The notes: generated by a model not told the origin, from the letters alone. Positions 1 through 9,359 are shown, counted from the first letter of the stretch. The stretch: 44,608 nucleotides of DNA from JAPXRI01 sp033813635 (GCA_033813635.1 JAPXRI010000022.1:1-44608), one strand, 5' to 3'. A program made the numbers and translations.

Positions 1-176
1 TTGCTGTGTTGGTGTGTGGTAACTCAACTTTAGCACAGGTTCTTCCTATTCGCTACCTTTTTTATTCGCCTGTGTAACACATCTATTGTAATCCTACAAC
101 CGCAATTTTGCCCTTCTCGCCGATTTATCCTTTTTTGTGCTTTTTTTGGCGGCATATTGCCCGGTTTTTCGCGGTA

Positions 177-217
177 TTGACAAACAATGGCATCTATAGT
201 ATACTACATATAGATGC
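177..217 (+). promoter_or_regulatory. sigma-A promoter with palindromic operator, topoisomerase operon
   Basis: TTGACA at 177-182 and TATACT at 200-205 are separated by exactly 17 bases. A perfect 9-bp inverted repeat, GCATCTATA (190-198) and TATAGATGC (209-217), is centred over the -10 box, so a repressor bound there would block the promoter. The region upstream (1-176) is AT-rich and shows no gene; it contains a CACAGG/CCTGTG inverted repeat (about 35-75). Confidence 0.75.
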
Positions 218-275
218 TGTCGACACGCGGCATAATGATATATAGCGTTTTATCTTAATATAAAGGGTGGAAAAT

Positions 276-2273
276 ATGGCGGCAAAAACGGGTTCAGGCT
301 ACGGAAACGAGAGCATAACCCAGCTGAAGGGTGCCGACAGAGTAAGAAAACGTCCCGGCGTCATTTTCGGGTCGGACGGGATCGAGGGCTGCGAGCACTC
401 TTTTTTTGAGATACTCTCAAACTCCGTCGACGAGGCTAAGGCGGGCTACGGCAAGGTGATTACCATCACGCGCTATCTCGACAAATCCATCGAGGTGGAG
501 GATAACGGCCGCGGCTGCCCGGTGGACTGGAACCCGGTGGAAAAGCGGTACAACTGGGAGCTTGTCTACTGCGAGCTCTACGCCGGCGGCAAGTATAAAA
601 ACAACGAGAACTCGAGCTACGAGTTCTCCCTCGGCTTAAACGGTCTCGGCTCCTGCGCCACGCAGTACGCCTCCGAGTACATGGACGTTATCAGCTGCTA
701 CGACGGATACAAATACACGCTCCACTTCAAAAAAGGCGTCAACGTGACTGAGGCAGAGGGCAAGCTGATTAAGGAGCCCTACGATAAAAAGAAAACCGGC
801 ACGATACACCGCTGGCGGCCGGACCTCGAGGTTTTCACCGACATCGACATCCCGCTCGAATACTATATCGACACGCTGAAAAAGCAGGCGGTGGTCAACA
901 CCGGAATCCGTTTCGTTCTGCGCGACGAACAGGAAAACGGCAAGTTCGTCACCACTGAGTTCTATTATGAAAACGGAATCGCCGACTACGTGACCGAGCT
1001 GGCCGGCGAGGACGCTATCACCCCGGTCCATTTCGCCCAGACCGAGCGCCGCGGCCGCGACAGGGAGGACAAGCCCGAATACAAGGTCAGACTCGCGGCT
1101 GCGTTCTGCTTTACGAAAAACACGCCCTACATCACCTATTTCCACAACTCCTCGTGGCTCGAGCATGGCGGCGCTCCGGAAAAAGCGGTTAAAAGCGCGT
1201 TTACCTCCGCAATCGACGTCTATATAAGGCAGGCGAACAAGTACCCCAAGGGCGCCTCGAAGATCACTTTCAACGACATCGCAGACAGCCTCGTCCTGGT
1301 AACCAACTCGTTTTCAACTGAGACCTCCTACGAAAATCAGACCAAAAAGGCGATCACGAACAAATTCATCCAGGAAGCGATGACCGATTTTCTCCGGAGC
1401 ACGCTTGAGGTCTACTTTATCGAAAACCGGCAGGAAGCCGATAAAATCGCCGACCAGATTTTGAGAAACAAGCAGATTCGCGAGTCCGCCGAGTCCGCGC
1501 GGGTCAACGCCCGCAAAAAGCTCTCCGGCAATATGGACGTTACGAGCCGCGTCGAGAAATTCGTGGACTGCCGGAGCCGCGACGTCTCCAAGCGCGAGCT
1601 CTACATCGTCGAGGGCGATTCCGCGCTGGGCTCCTGCAAGCTCGGAAGAGACGCCGAGTTTCAGGCAATCATGCCCGTCCGCGGCAAGATACTTAACTGC
1701 ATGAAAGCCGACTATGCCCAGATATTCAAAAGCCCGATTATAACCGACCTGATCAAGGTCCTCGGCTGCGGCGTGGAGGCCGGCTCCAAAAACAAGGAGC
1801 TGTCCGGCTTCGACCTTAACTCGCTGCGCTGGAGCAAGGTCGTCATCTGCACCGACGCGGATTTTGACGGGTTCCATATCCGGACACTGGTGCTCGCGAT
1901 GCTCTACCGGCTTGTGCCGACGCTGATCTCCAAAGGCTACGTCTATATCGCCGAGAGCCCGCTCTACGAGATTACATGCAAAAACAAATCATATTTCGCA
2001 TATGACGAAAGGGAGAAAAACGAGATTATCGCCTCGCTCGGAAACGCGAAATACACGATTCAGCGCTCCAAGGGGCTCGGTGAAAACGAGCCGGAGATGA
2101 TGTGGGAGACCACGATGTCGCCCTATACGCGCCGTCTGATCAAGGTCATGCCGGACGACGCGGAGCAGACCGCGCAGATGTTCGATCTGATGATCGGAGA
2201 CAACCTGGCCGGGCGCAAGCAGTTTATATCAGAAAAAGGCTCCTATTATCTCGACCTCGCGGACATCTCCTAA
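276..2273 (+). CDS. parE: DNA topoisomerase IV subunit B-like (ParE/GyrB family)
   Basis: ATPase subunit of a type IIA topoisomerase, 665 residues. The GHKL ATPase domain carries EILSNSVDEA and the lid GLNGLGSCATQY; the TOPRIM domain has YIVEGDSALGSCK and the acidic CTDADFDGFHI; QRSKGLGE follows near the C-terminus. The usual EIVDNSIDEA box reads EILSNS here and GLHGVG reads GLNGLG, so this is a divergent paralogue rather than the canonical GyrB. I choose ATG 276 because AAAGGGTGG lies just upstream; GTG 267 is possible but overlaps that site. The A-subunit gene follows 57 bases later. The canonical gyrAB pair would be expected elsewhere in the genome. ParE is chosen over GyrB because the partner subunit is short, but the distinction is not certain. 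Confidence 0.88.
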   Translation: MAAKTGSGYGNESITQLKGADRVRKRPGVIFGSDGIEGCEHSFFEILSNSVDEAKAGYGKVITITRYLDKSIEVEDNGRGCPVDWNPVEKRYNWELVYCELYAGGKYKNNENSSYEFSLGLNGLGSCATQYASEYMDVISCYDGYKYTLHFKKGVNVTEAEGKLIKEPYDKKKTGTIHRWRPDLEVFTDIDIPLEYYIDTLKKQAVVNTGIRFVLRDEQENGKFVTTEFYYENGIADYVTELAGEDAITPVHFAQTERRGRDREDKPEYKVRLAAAFCFTKNTPYITYFHNSSWLEHGGAPEKAVKSAFTSAIDVYIRQANKYPKGASKITFNDIADSLVLVTNSFSTETSYENQTKKAITNKFIQEAMTDFLRSTLEVYFIENRQEADKIADQILRNKQIRESAESARVNARKKLSGNMDVTSRVEKFVDCRSRDVSKRELYIVEGDSALGSCKLGRDAEFQAIMPVRGKILNCMKADYAQIFKSPIITDLIKVLGCGVEAGSKNKELSGFDLNSLRWSKVVICTDADFDGFHIRTLVLAMLYRLVPTLISKGYVYIAESPLYEITCKNKSYFAYDEREKNEIIASLGNAKYTIQRSKGLGENEPEMMWETTMSPYTRRLIKVMPDDAEQTAQMFDLMIGDNLAGRKQFISEKGSYYLDLADIS

Positions 2274-2330
2274 AACGGCCGGGAGCACCGCCAAACGCGG
2301 GAGATGCCGCAGCAAAGGAAGGATCGTCAT

Positions 2331-4547
2331 ATGCCAAGGAAAAACGAAAAAAACGCGGCCGGGACCCCGAAGGAACCGAGCCCGATGCTGATAACAAAAA
2401 CGCTGGAGACGAATTTCATGCCCTACGCGATGAGCGTAATCGTCTCCCGCGCTATTCCCGAAATCGACGGGTTTAAGCCCTCCCACCGCAAGCTCCTTTA
2501 TACGATGTATAAGATGGGGCTCCTTAGCGGCGCGCGCACTAAATCCGCCAATGTCGTCGGCGCGACGATGAAGCTTAACCCCCACGGCGACACCGCGATA
2601 TACGATACAATGGTGCGCCTGAGCCGCAGCAACGAAGCGCTTCTCTACCCCTTTATCGATTCCAAGGGCAATTTCGGAAAGGTTTACTCCCGCGACATGG
2701 CTTACGCCGCGGCCCGCTATACCGAGGTTAAGCTCGAGCCCATCTGTGCGGAGATTTTTTCCGGCATAGACGCCGACGCCGTCGACTTCACGGACAACTA
2801 CGACGGCACGATGAAGGAACCAGTGCTGCTCCCGACCACGTTCCCGAACATACTCGTCAACCCGAACCTCGGCATCGCCGTGGGCATGACTAGCAATATC
2901 TGCAGCTTCAACCTGAAAGAGGTCTGCGAGACGACGATCGAGCTGATTAAAAACCCGCAGCACAATATCCTGTCGACCCTCAAGGGCCCCGATTTTTCCA
3001 CCGGCGGCGAGCTCATCTACGACAAAGGCGCCCTTGAGAAGATCTACGAGACCGGCGTCGGCAGCGTTAAGGTCCGCGCCGTGTGGAAATACGACGCCAA
3101 GCAGGGCGTCATCGAGATCACCGAAATCCCGTACACGACGACGGTTGAGGCGATCATCGACAAGGTCGCCGATCTGATTAAGGACGGCAAAATAAAGGAA
3201 ATCTCCGACATGCGCGACGAGACCGACAAGCAGGGTCTCAAGCTCACCATAGATTTGAAGCGGGGCACCGATCCCGACAGGCTGATGTCCAGACTGATGA
3301 GGATGACCCCTCTGACGGACAGCTTCTCCTGCAACTTCAACGTGCTGATCGCCGGCACCCCCCACGTGATGGGCGTGCGCGAAATCATCGACGAGTGGGT
3401 GTCATGGCGCACAGAGTGCCTGCAGCGCCAGATTTACTTCAAGATGACCAAAATGAAGGAACGTCTTCACCTGCTTCTCGGCCTCCAGAAAATCCTCGTG
3501 GACATTGACAAGGCTATTAGAATCATCCGCAACACCGAGGAGGACTCCGAGGTCATCCCGAACCTGATGATCGGCTTTGGCATCGACGAGGCGCAGGCCA
3601 ACTTCATCGCCGAGATCAAGCTCCGGAACATCAACAAGGAGTATATTCTGACAAGGACCTCCGAGACCGAACAGCTTCAAAAGGACATCGCGGACGCGGA
3701 GGAAATCCTGAAAAGCAAGGTAAAAATCCGGAACATTATAATCAGGGAACTCACCGAGGTCTCAAAAAAGTACGGCGCCGAGCGGAAAACGAAAATCGTC
3801 TACGCCGACGAGGCCGAGGAGCCCGATGAGGAGAACCCCGTCGAGGACTACCCCGTCCGCTATTTCCTGACCCGGGAGGGGTACTTCAAAAAGGCCACCC
3901 CGCTCTCCCTCCGCATGAGCGGAGAGCACAAGCTGAAGGAGGGCGACGAGGTGGTAACCGAGCTTGACGGAAGCAACGCCGACGACCTGTTGTTTTTCAC
4001 GAGCAAATGTCAGGTCTATAAGGTCCGCTCCGACGAGATTCCCGAGAACAAGATCAGCGTCCTCGGGCTATACCTGCCCCAGCAACTCGGGATGGACCCG
4101 GGCGAGGAGGTCTCCGGCATGGCGGTGGCGCCGAAGGGCAGCTATACCGGCAGCATCCTGTTCGTCTACGCGGACGGCAAGGCCGCCCGGGTGGAGTTCT
4201 CAGCCTACGAGACGAAGACCAATCGCCGCCGCCTGACAAACGCGTTCTCGTCCAAGGCCCCTCTCGCCGCGATTCTGCAGCTCTTGGAGGACCGGGAGGT
4301 TCTGCTGACCTCGAGCGCCGGCAAGGGATTGATCTTCAACACCGCCTCCCTCGCCCCGAAGCCGACGCGCACCACCGCCGGCGTCAAGGTGATGACGCTC
4401 AAAACCAGACAGACGGTCACGCAGGCCGTTTTCGCCGAGACGCGGATAACCCGGAACGCCTCGCGGTACAAAACAAAAAACATCCCCGCCGCCGGCGCGG
4501 TGCTCAGAGCCGAAGACCTGGGCCAGGTTCAGACGACCCTCGAGTAA
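2331..4547 (+). CDS. parC: DNA topoisomerase IV subunit A-like (ParC/GyrA family)
   Basis: DNA-cleaving subunit of the same enzyme, 738 residues. The catalytic tyrosine is about residue 130 in AAARYTEVKL. In the quinolone-interacting segment NPHGDTAIYD, Thr88 and Asp92 sit at the positions of E. coli GyrA Ser83 and Asp87. A coiled-coil dimerisation arm runs at roughly 370-480 and a short beta-pinwheel-like C-terminal domain follows from about 510. The classical GyrA-box is not obvious, which fits a decatenase-type ParC. Start ATG 2331 is preceded by AAAGGAAGGA at good spacing; an upstream in-frame ATG at 2304 lacks one. It is co-transcribed with the B subunit, and a strong hairpin follows the stop. 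Confidence 0.88.
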   Translation: MPRKNEKNAAGTPKEPSPMLITKTLETNFMPYAMSVIVSRAIPEIDGFKPSHRKLLYTMYKMGLLSGARTKSANVVGATMKLNPHGDTAIYDTMVRLSRSNEALLYPFIDSKGNFGKVYSRDMAYAAARYTEVKLEPICAEIFSGIDADAVDFTDNYDGTMKEPVLLPTTFPNILVNPNLGIAVGMTSNICSFNLKEVCETTIELIKNPQHNILSTLKGPDFSTGGELIYDKGALEKIYETGVGSVKVRAVWKYDAKQGVIEITEIPYTTTVEAIIDKVADLIKDGKIKEISDMRDETDKQGLKLTIDLKRGTDPDRLMSRLMRMTPLTDSFSCNFNVLIAGTPHVMGVREIIDEWVSWRTECLQRQIYFKMTKMKERLHLLLGLQKILVDIDKAIRIIRNTEEDSEVIPNLMIGFGIDEAQANFIAEIKLRNINKEYILTRTSETEQLQKDIADAEEILKSKVKIRNIIIRELTEVSKKYGAERKTKIVYADEAEEPDEENPVEDYPVRYFLTREGYFKKATPLSLRMSGEHKLKEGDEVVTELDGSNADDLLFFTSKCQVYKVRSDEIPENKISVLGLYLPQQLGMDPGEEVSGMAVAPKGSYTGSILFVYADGKAARVEFSAYETKTNRRRLTNAFSSKAPLAAILQLLEDREVLLTSSAGKGLIFNTASLAPKPTRTTAGVKVMTLKTRQTVTQAVFAETRITRNASRYKTKNIPAAGAVLRAEDLGQVQTTLE

Positions 4548-4590
4548 CGGCCGTGGGTATATAATGAGTATATAGGCAAAAACGATAAAA

Positions 4591-4632
4591 CCCCGCGGAG
4601 CCTCTTTGTCGAAGCTCCGCGGGGCTCTTCGT
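4591..4632. terminator. bidirectional intrinsic terminator
   Basis: An 11-bp perfect stem, CCCCGCGGAGC (4591-4601) and GCTCCGCGGGG (4614-4624), lies between the convergent ends of the topoisomerase operon and the leftward secreted-protein gene. Leftward it is followed by a T-rich stretch (the complement of 4575-4590); rightward the tract is a weaker CTCTTCGTT. Confidence 0.8.
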
Positions 4633-4669
4633 TCCCGTTTAGCGCACTGTTGCGGCATTAACCGCGTTT

Positions 4670-5503
4670 TTAATCATCCACCCAGTCGTAATCCGCCGTA
4701 AGCGCTTTTTGCAGCACGGTTATTAAATCACCGTTTTCTGAAATCCACTTTCCGGCGTCCGCGGTTCCCGGAAACGCCTCGTTCAGCGCCGCCAACAGCG
4801 CGGTTTCCGCCGATTTATCGCTTTCATATCGGTCGGCAAGCACTGCAATGGCAAGGTAACCGTATTTTTCTACGGTCAGCTCCTCCGAAGGCGCGGCAAG
4901 AGCGCCTTTCCTGAGATCAAGGAATTGCTGATACCATACCCTGCAATTGTCATTGTTGCAAAGGTTATTTTCTATACGGATTGACAATAAAAGCTCAAAA
5001 CCTACGATCTTTTGCTTTCTGCATCCTGGCTCGGTGCAGATTCGCTGCCAGAGTTCCGGAATACTCGTGTAATCCAGCTTTTTCATGCTCCATGTGATTG
5101 CTGTGTTGTTGAACGGGTCTTCGGGAATGCTGCTTACTCCGGTATTTGGCGGTCTCTTTCTGAGCTTTTCTATGCTTTCCAGAATCACCCGGTCAATGGG
5201 ATTTTGCGAATCCTTATGGGTTTCATACCAGTAATCGTCCGCGGAAAGAACCTCGCCACCGGCGTAAGTCCCGTATTTTGCTTCCACGTTAAATTTATCC
5301 CAGTTGATCTCATATTCTCCGGAGTCGTTTTTCACGAGGTCATCGCTTACGTACATTCCGAGATTTTCGTCCCAGACCGCAGAATCCGGAATATCAGGCC
5401 TGTTCTCCGGCTCGGCGTAACGCAATCCCGACGCGGAAATGGGTATAATTATCGCCGTCATAACAACCAGTGCGCAAAGGCTCAACACTTTTCGTTTTTT
5501 CAC
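4670..5503 (-). CDS. secreted protein of unknown function
   Basis: 277 residues. An N-terminal signal peptide is visible (KKRK, then a hydrophobic stretch ending near ISASG, residues 1-26). The mature part is hydrophilic, with several Trp/Tyr-rich stretches and a central cysteine cluster at about residues 155-190 (CTEPGC and CNNDNC) that could bind metal or form disulphides. I recognise no family. The start is GTG 5503, with AAAGGAAGCG upstream. It is followed by the terminator at 4591-4632. The broken gene just upstream (5532-6410) is on the same strand and also secreted, so the two may belong together. Base composition here is lower in GC than the flanking housekeeping genes. Confidence 0.7.
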   Translation of the reverse strand: MKKRKVLSLCALVVMTAIIIPISASGLRYAEPENRPDIPDSAVWDENLGMYVSDDLVKNDSGEYEINWDKFNVEAKYGTYAGGEVLSADDYWYETHKDSQNPIDRVILESIEKLRKRPPNTGVSSIPEDPFNNTAITWSMKKLDYTSIPELWQRICTEPGCRKQKIVGFELLLSIRIENNLCNNDNCRVWYQQFLDLRKGALAAPSEELTVEKYGYLAIAVLADRYESDKSAETALLAALNEAFPGTADAGKWISENGDLITVLQKALTADYDWVDD

Positions 5504-5531
5504 GATAATCGCTTCCTTTCATTAATAATTA

Positions 5532-6410
5532 TTAGCTAATTTTCTTGAAATATGCTTTGGGGGAACCATAAGTGCCTATAAACGGATCATCATCTTGACT
5601 ATAAATCAATTCTAATGATCCCCATTTTGAAATGATTCTTGTAGGATTGCCATTTGAATCCCATGCGCATACCTTTGCGAAATGCCCGTCATTACCCACA
5701 CCCCATATATTATCAGAGTAATATATAACATCAAAGTTTTGAGCTGATGACATAACGATAAAATCATCTCATGAACGGTTCGCGTAAGCGCCTTCCTTTG
5801 TCATGAAATTATAAAGCTGGGTTTGTGTTGGATTCTGTGACCACGGCCATGTCCAAACATTATTAAGTCCAATTACAAATGATAGGCAATTATATTCAGG
5901 AGTTCCGACTCCCCATATGCTATTGCTTTCATTATTCGTGTAATAGAATGTAGAATCTATACTTGTATAAAATGATCTACTTTTCGCCGCTATATATGCG
6001 CCCGTAATTTTTGTAGCTGTCTCACCACTTTGTGTTGTTGCCTGTGTATAAAATCGCCTTGTTTGCCATGTTGATCCGACCAATCGTCCCGGGACATAAT
6101 TATTGCTAATGAATTGATATGTCTTCGTGTATCTATAAGTCGAACCAACTCGGGTTAGTGGGCCAAATGTAGTAACAGTATGCCCCGAATATGTATCATA
6201 TGGATAATAGACGTAAACAGTTGCAAGGTTATTACTTGCTCCCGAAACTGTTACATCGAGCAAGTAACTTTCCCCTTGTAGATATGTTCAGCTATATGGT
6301 ACTGAAACAGATATGTCACTAGAAGAGATTGCATAGATTGTCAGTGTTCCAAGAAAAACAAAAATAATCGAAAGAATCGCAATAGCCCTACTATTTGATC
6401 GTTTTCTCAT
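5532..6410 (-). pseudogene. secreted protein gene interrupted by two in-frame TGA codons
   Basis: From ATG 6410 (AAAGAGGAACAC upstream) one frame runs to 5532 and is interrupted only by TGA at about 6285-6287 and TGA at about 5769-5771. Reading through gives an approximately 292-residue protein: a signal peptide (residues 5-28), a Tyr/Thr-rich region, then a C-terminal domain with YNCLSF, GHFAKVCAW and SKWGS. The Cys/His/polar order resembles cysteine-hydrolase folds such as NlpC/P60 or CHAP; that is inference. Both stops would be natural as Trp (YS-W-TYLQGE and NRS-W-DDFIV), each one G-to-A change from TGG. At least five genuine TGG Trp codons remain in the gene. AT content is much higher than in neighbours, suggesting recent acquisition. 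A decaying gene is most likely; stop readthrough is not excluded. Confidence 0.7.
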
Positions 6411-6599
6411 GTGTTCCTCTTTTTCATTTGTAGACACCAACATTGTGTCGATACATCCGCCGCAACCCATCTAAATCCGGTTAAAAACCGATTGTCAATT
6501 TTTGATACGCGCATATACAATGTGCAATTTATGCATTATTATTGCCAAAATAAAATGCACAGCTTAGGTTATTCCAAGCCGCGCGTTCGGATTTTATTA

Positions 6600-7217
6600 T
6601 TATGTGTTCTTCATAATCACGCTCTCGACGACGTCGGCGGCGTGCTCGCAGTTGTCGCAGCATTTTTCAAGCTGGTTATAGATCTCGTGCCAGGCGAGGA
6701 TTTTCGGCGGCGCCTCATTGGAGGCGAACAGGGTCTGGACGGATTTGAAATAGATGCTGTCGCCCACCTCTTCGAGCCTGTTGATCTCGACAATCTGCCT
6801 GTGTATCTCGCTGGACTTTCTGAAGTTCTTGAATTCCGCCATCATGTCCCGCAGCACTTCGCAGCACCTGACGATAGTCTTCACGAACTCGTAGGTATCC
6901 TTTCTGATCTCTGTGATATTGTACATGTTGATTTTGAGAAGCACGTCCTCGATGGAGTCCGTTATCTCGTCGATTTCCCCGGACAATGTGCCAATATCGT
7001 CCCGCTCTATCGGCGGCAGGAATTCACCCGCGAGTTTTTTCATCATCTCATGTTTTTTAATATCCGCCTCGTGCTCGATTTTATGGAGATCCGGCAGCGT
7101 GACGGAAAGCTTTTTCGGGTCGAAATCCATAATCGTCTCCAGAAGGAATTTTGCCGCCTTCACGGAATAGTCCACCAGCTCCTCGAACATCTGAAAGTAA
7201 TTGTTTTTCTGTTTCAT
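6600..7217 (-). CDS. DUF47 family protein (PhoU-like phosphate transport regulator)
   Basis: 205 residues, all-helical, with the acidic and charged helices typical of the DUF47/PhoU-like family (for example KIEHEADIKKHEMM near residues 46-60 and EEVGDSIYFKSVQTL near 148-162). Family members are encoded next to PiT-type phosphate permeases and are thought to modulate them from the cytoplasm. Here it lies 60 bases downstream of the PiT gene on the same strand, so the two form one transcript. The start ATG 7217 has GGGGAG about 11 bases upstream. Length is normal for the family. The 190 bases downstream (6411-6599) are AT-rich and show no gene. Confidence 0.87.
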   Translation of the reverse strand: MKQKNNYFQMFEELVDYSVKAAKFLLETIMDFDPKKLSVTLPDLHKIEHEADIKKHEMMKKLAGEFLPPIERDDIGTLSGEIDEITDSIEDVLLKINMYNITEIRKDTYEFVKTIVRCCEVLRDMMAEFKNFRKSSEIHRQIVEINRLEEVGDSIYFKSVQTLFASNEAPPKILAWHEIYNQLEKCCDNCEHAADVVESVIMKNT

Positions 7218-7277
7218 ATCCGTTTGAACTCCCCAATATAATTTTACGGTAATGTGTTTCGTACCGGCGCGCGGCGA

Positions 7278-8330
7278 TTAGAATATCGCGAGGAACAGCC
7301 TCACCATAATATATGCGATCGCGCCGCAGCCGGGAAAGGTCAGAACCCATGTCCACACCATTTCTTTAACAACTCCCCAGTTGACCGCCGACAGCCTGCG
7401 GGACGCGCCCACGCCCATGATCGCGGTGGTCTTCATATGGGTCGTGCTCACCGGGATGCCGAATATGGAGGAAACAAGCAGCCCTCCGGAGGCCGCGATG
7501 TCGGCGGAGAAACCCTGATACTTCTCCTGTTTTACCATCTGCATTCCGACCTTCTTGATGATTTTGTAACCGCCCACCGATGTACCCAAAGCCATCATCA
7601 CGGAGCAAAACAGCATAAGCCAGACCGGAACCGTGAATTCACTCACCGACGCGCGGCCCTCCGAGAGAAATATCCCCAGCATAAATACGCCCAGAAATTT
7701 CTGCCCGTCCTGCGCCCCGTGCATAAAGGCCATCGCCGCACCGCCGAAAATCTGCGCGTTTTTAAAAAAGCCCAGCGTTTTTTTCCTGTTTGCCCGGCTG
7801 AAGGCGGCCTCCACCGCCCTGACGGTTAAAAAGCCCAACCCAAAGCCGAGAATCGTAGACATCGCGAGGCCGTAGAGTACCTTGACCCATTCGGAGCCGT
7901 TAATGCCGGAGAGGTTCCCGTGCATGGCAATCGCCGCGCCGCTGAGCCCGGCGATAAGCGCGTGGCTCTCGCTGGTCGGTATCCCGAATATCCAGGCCGC
8001 GATCGCCCAGATGACGATTGCCAGCATCCCGGCGCAGAGCCCGATAACGGCATCGCCCGCGTTGTCCCCGAAATCTACCATCTTCGAAATCGTCTCGGCA
8101 ACGGTCGCGTTGACTGCAGTCATCACCAGAACGCCTAAAAAATTGAACACAGCAGCCATTATTATCGCGGCTTTCGCCGAGATGGCGCGCGTGGCAACGC
8201 AGGTGGCAATAGCGTTCGGCGCGTCGGTGCCGCCGTTTACCAGGATGACGCCCGTCGCTAAAACCACGACGACGGCCAGCGCCGGATTGTGTAAAAGCTC
8301 GTATAAAAAATCCGTAAGCGATACGGTCAT
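7278..8330 (-). CDS. pit: PiT family inorganic phosphate permease
   Basis: 350 residues, a polytopic membrane protein with about ten hydrophobic segments. The two inverted PiT signature repeats are present: GGTDAPNAIAT near residue 35 and FMHGAQDGQK near residue 205 (family pattern G-x-N-D-x-A-N and H-G-x-N-D-G-Q-K; Asn is Thr in the first and Ala in the second). It imports phosphate using an ion gradient. Start ATG 8330 is preceded by GGGTGG; an upstream ATG would add 17 hydrophilic residues without a ribosome site. A TATAAT box lies at 8355-8360 on this strand, without a convincing -35. The DUF47 partner follows and the DUF368 gene diverges from it. Confidence 0.9.
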   Translation of the reverse strand: MTVSLTDFLYELLHNPALAVVVVLATGVILVNGGTDAPNAIATCVATRAISAKAAIIMAAVFNFLGVLVMTAVNATVAETISKMVDFGDNAGDAVIGLCAGMLAIVIWAIAAWIFGIPTSESHALIAGLSGAAIAMHGNLSGINGSEWVKVLYGLAMSTILGFGLGFLTVRAVEAAFSRANRKKTLGFFKNAQIFGGAAMAFMHGAQDGQKFLGVFMLGIFLSEGRASVSEFTVPVWLMLFCSVMMALGTSVGGYKIIKKVGMQMVKQEKYQGFSADIAASGGLLVSSIFGIPVSTTHMKTTAIMGVGASRRLSAVNWGVVKEMVWTWVLTFPGCGAIAYIMVRLFLAIF

Positions 8331-8382
8331 TTGTTTTCCACCCTTGGTTGATTTATTATAGTCGGATTTTATATAAAACACC

Positions 8383-8411
8383 TGTACAACAGACGGAGTT
8401 TGCGGTATAAT
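8383..8411 (+). promoter_or_regulatory. promoter of the DUF368/PopT gene
   Basis: TGTACA (8383-8388), a 17-base spacer and TATAAT (8406-8411), in the 125-base divergent region shared with the phosphate permease gene. Confidence 0.5.
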
Positions 8412-8455
8412 AGGAAAGCATTTCTTTAATTTCAGCGAAAGGCGTTGTTTATCCG

Positions 8456-9265
8456 ATGCTTGATATTCTAAAAAACGGTTTTTACGGGCTGATTATCGGG
8501 GCGGCCATGCTGATTCCGGGTGTGAGCGGCGGAACCACGGCGATCATCCTCGGGATCTACGACAGGCTTGTGGCCTCAGTCAGTTCGTTTTTTAAAGATA
8601 TAAAGCACAACTTTATTTTCCTCGCGGCCGTGGCTGTCGGCGGCATACTCGGCGTTTTGCTCTTTGCAAAGCCGCTGCAGTCTCTCGTCAATCTCTGGGA
8701 GGCGCCGATGCTCTGCCTGTTTATGGGCGCCACCTGCGGCAGCCTTCCGATGCTGATCAGAAAATCAAAGGGCGGTTTCCGCTTCTCCTCGGTAGTGGCG
8801 GCGCTCGCCGGGTTCGCGCTGGTGCTGTCGATCTCGCTGCTGCCGGAAGGCCTTTTTTCTTTCGATACCCATTCCGTTTCAGGCTTTCTTATACTGCTCG
8901 TTTCGGGAATCCCGCTCGCCGTGGCGCTTGTGCTGCCCGGCATCAGCGTTTCGTATATGATGCTGGTAATCGGCATCTGGGAGCCCATGCTGAACGCGGT
9001 GTCGTCGCTGGATATCTTTTTCCTGGCCCCCCTCGCCATCGGGCTCGGTCTCGGCGTAATCCTGACTACAAAGGTGCTGGAGTATGCGATGAACCGCCAT
9101 CCGGGACAGACCTATTTTGCCATTATCGGCTTCGTGCTGGGCTCGGTGCTTGAAATCGTACGCGAGATCCCGAAACCGGAGCATTTATATATCTACCCCG
9201 TCTGCGTTCTGATGTTTGCAGCCGGAACGGCCGCGATATGGTTTTACGCGTCTAAAATCGAATAA
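8456..9265 (+). CDS. popT: DUF368 family undecaprenyl-phosphate translocase (PopT-like)
   Basis: 269 residues with about eight membrane segments and two conserved DUF368 repeats: GVSGGTTAIILGIYDRL near residues 23-39 and LPGISVSYMMLVIGIW near 160-175. DUF368 proteins were identified as translocases that return undecaprenyl phosphate, the lipid carrier for cell-wall precursors, to the inner leaflet. The start ATG 8456 has a weak GAAAGG site 13 bases upstream. It is divergent from the phosphate permease and 100 bases from the convergent murA gene, so peptidoglycan precursor genes surround it. A terminator follows. Confidence 0.85.
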   Translation: MLDILKNGFYGLIIGAAMLIPGVSGGTTAIILGIYDRLVASVSSFFKDIKHNFIFLAAVAVGGILGVLLFAKPLQSLVNLWEAPMLCLFMGATCGSLPMLIRKSKGGFRFSSVVAALAGFALVLSISLLPEGLFSFDTHSVSGFLILLVSGIPLAVALVLPGISVSYMMLVIGIWEPMLNAVSSLDIFFLAPLAIGLGLGVILTTKVLEYAMNRHPGQTYFAIIGFVLGSVLEIVREIPKPEHLYIYPVCVLMFAAGTAAIWFYASKIE

Positions 9266-9300
9266 CCGCCAAATAATAGAATAATCGTCGCATAAAAATA

Positions 9301-9359
9301 GATTCTCAATATGCCTGTTACATAGAATATGGGTCTTGGCATACTCAGAATCTTTTTTT
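9301..9359. terminator. intrinsic terminator between popT and murA
   Basis: GATTCT-caa-TATGCC (9301-9315) pairs with GGCATA-ctc-AGAATC (9338-9352), leaving a small internal loop, and seven T follow (9353-9359). The T run serves the rightward gene; the leftward direction also leaves an AT-rich tail. Confidence 0.75.

Noticed and set aside
1..176. remnant of an insertion sequence at the left edge
   Set aside because: GCGAAT direct repeats and a CACAGG/CCTGTG inverted repeat are visible, but no transposase frame or terminal repeat can be shown.
2229..3365. long antisense open frame opposite parC (and similar ones opposite parE, murA and ispDF)
   Set aside because: These are shadows of GC-rich coding genes, without ribosome sites and with low-complexity residue composition.
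5532..6410. genetic code change with TGA read as Trp
   Set aside because: Other genes stop at TGA (for example the SpoU gene and the FAD gene at 28230) and TGG is used for Trp throughout the same gene.
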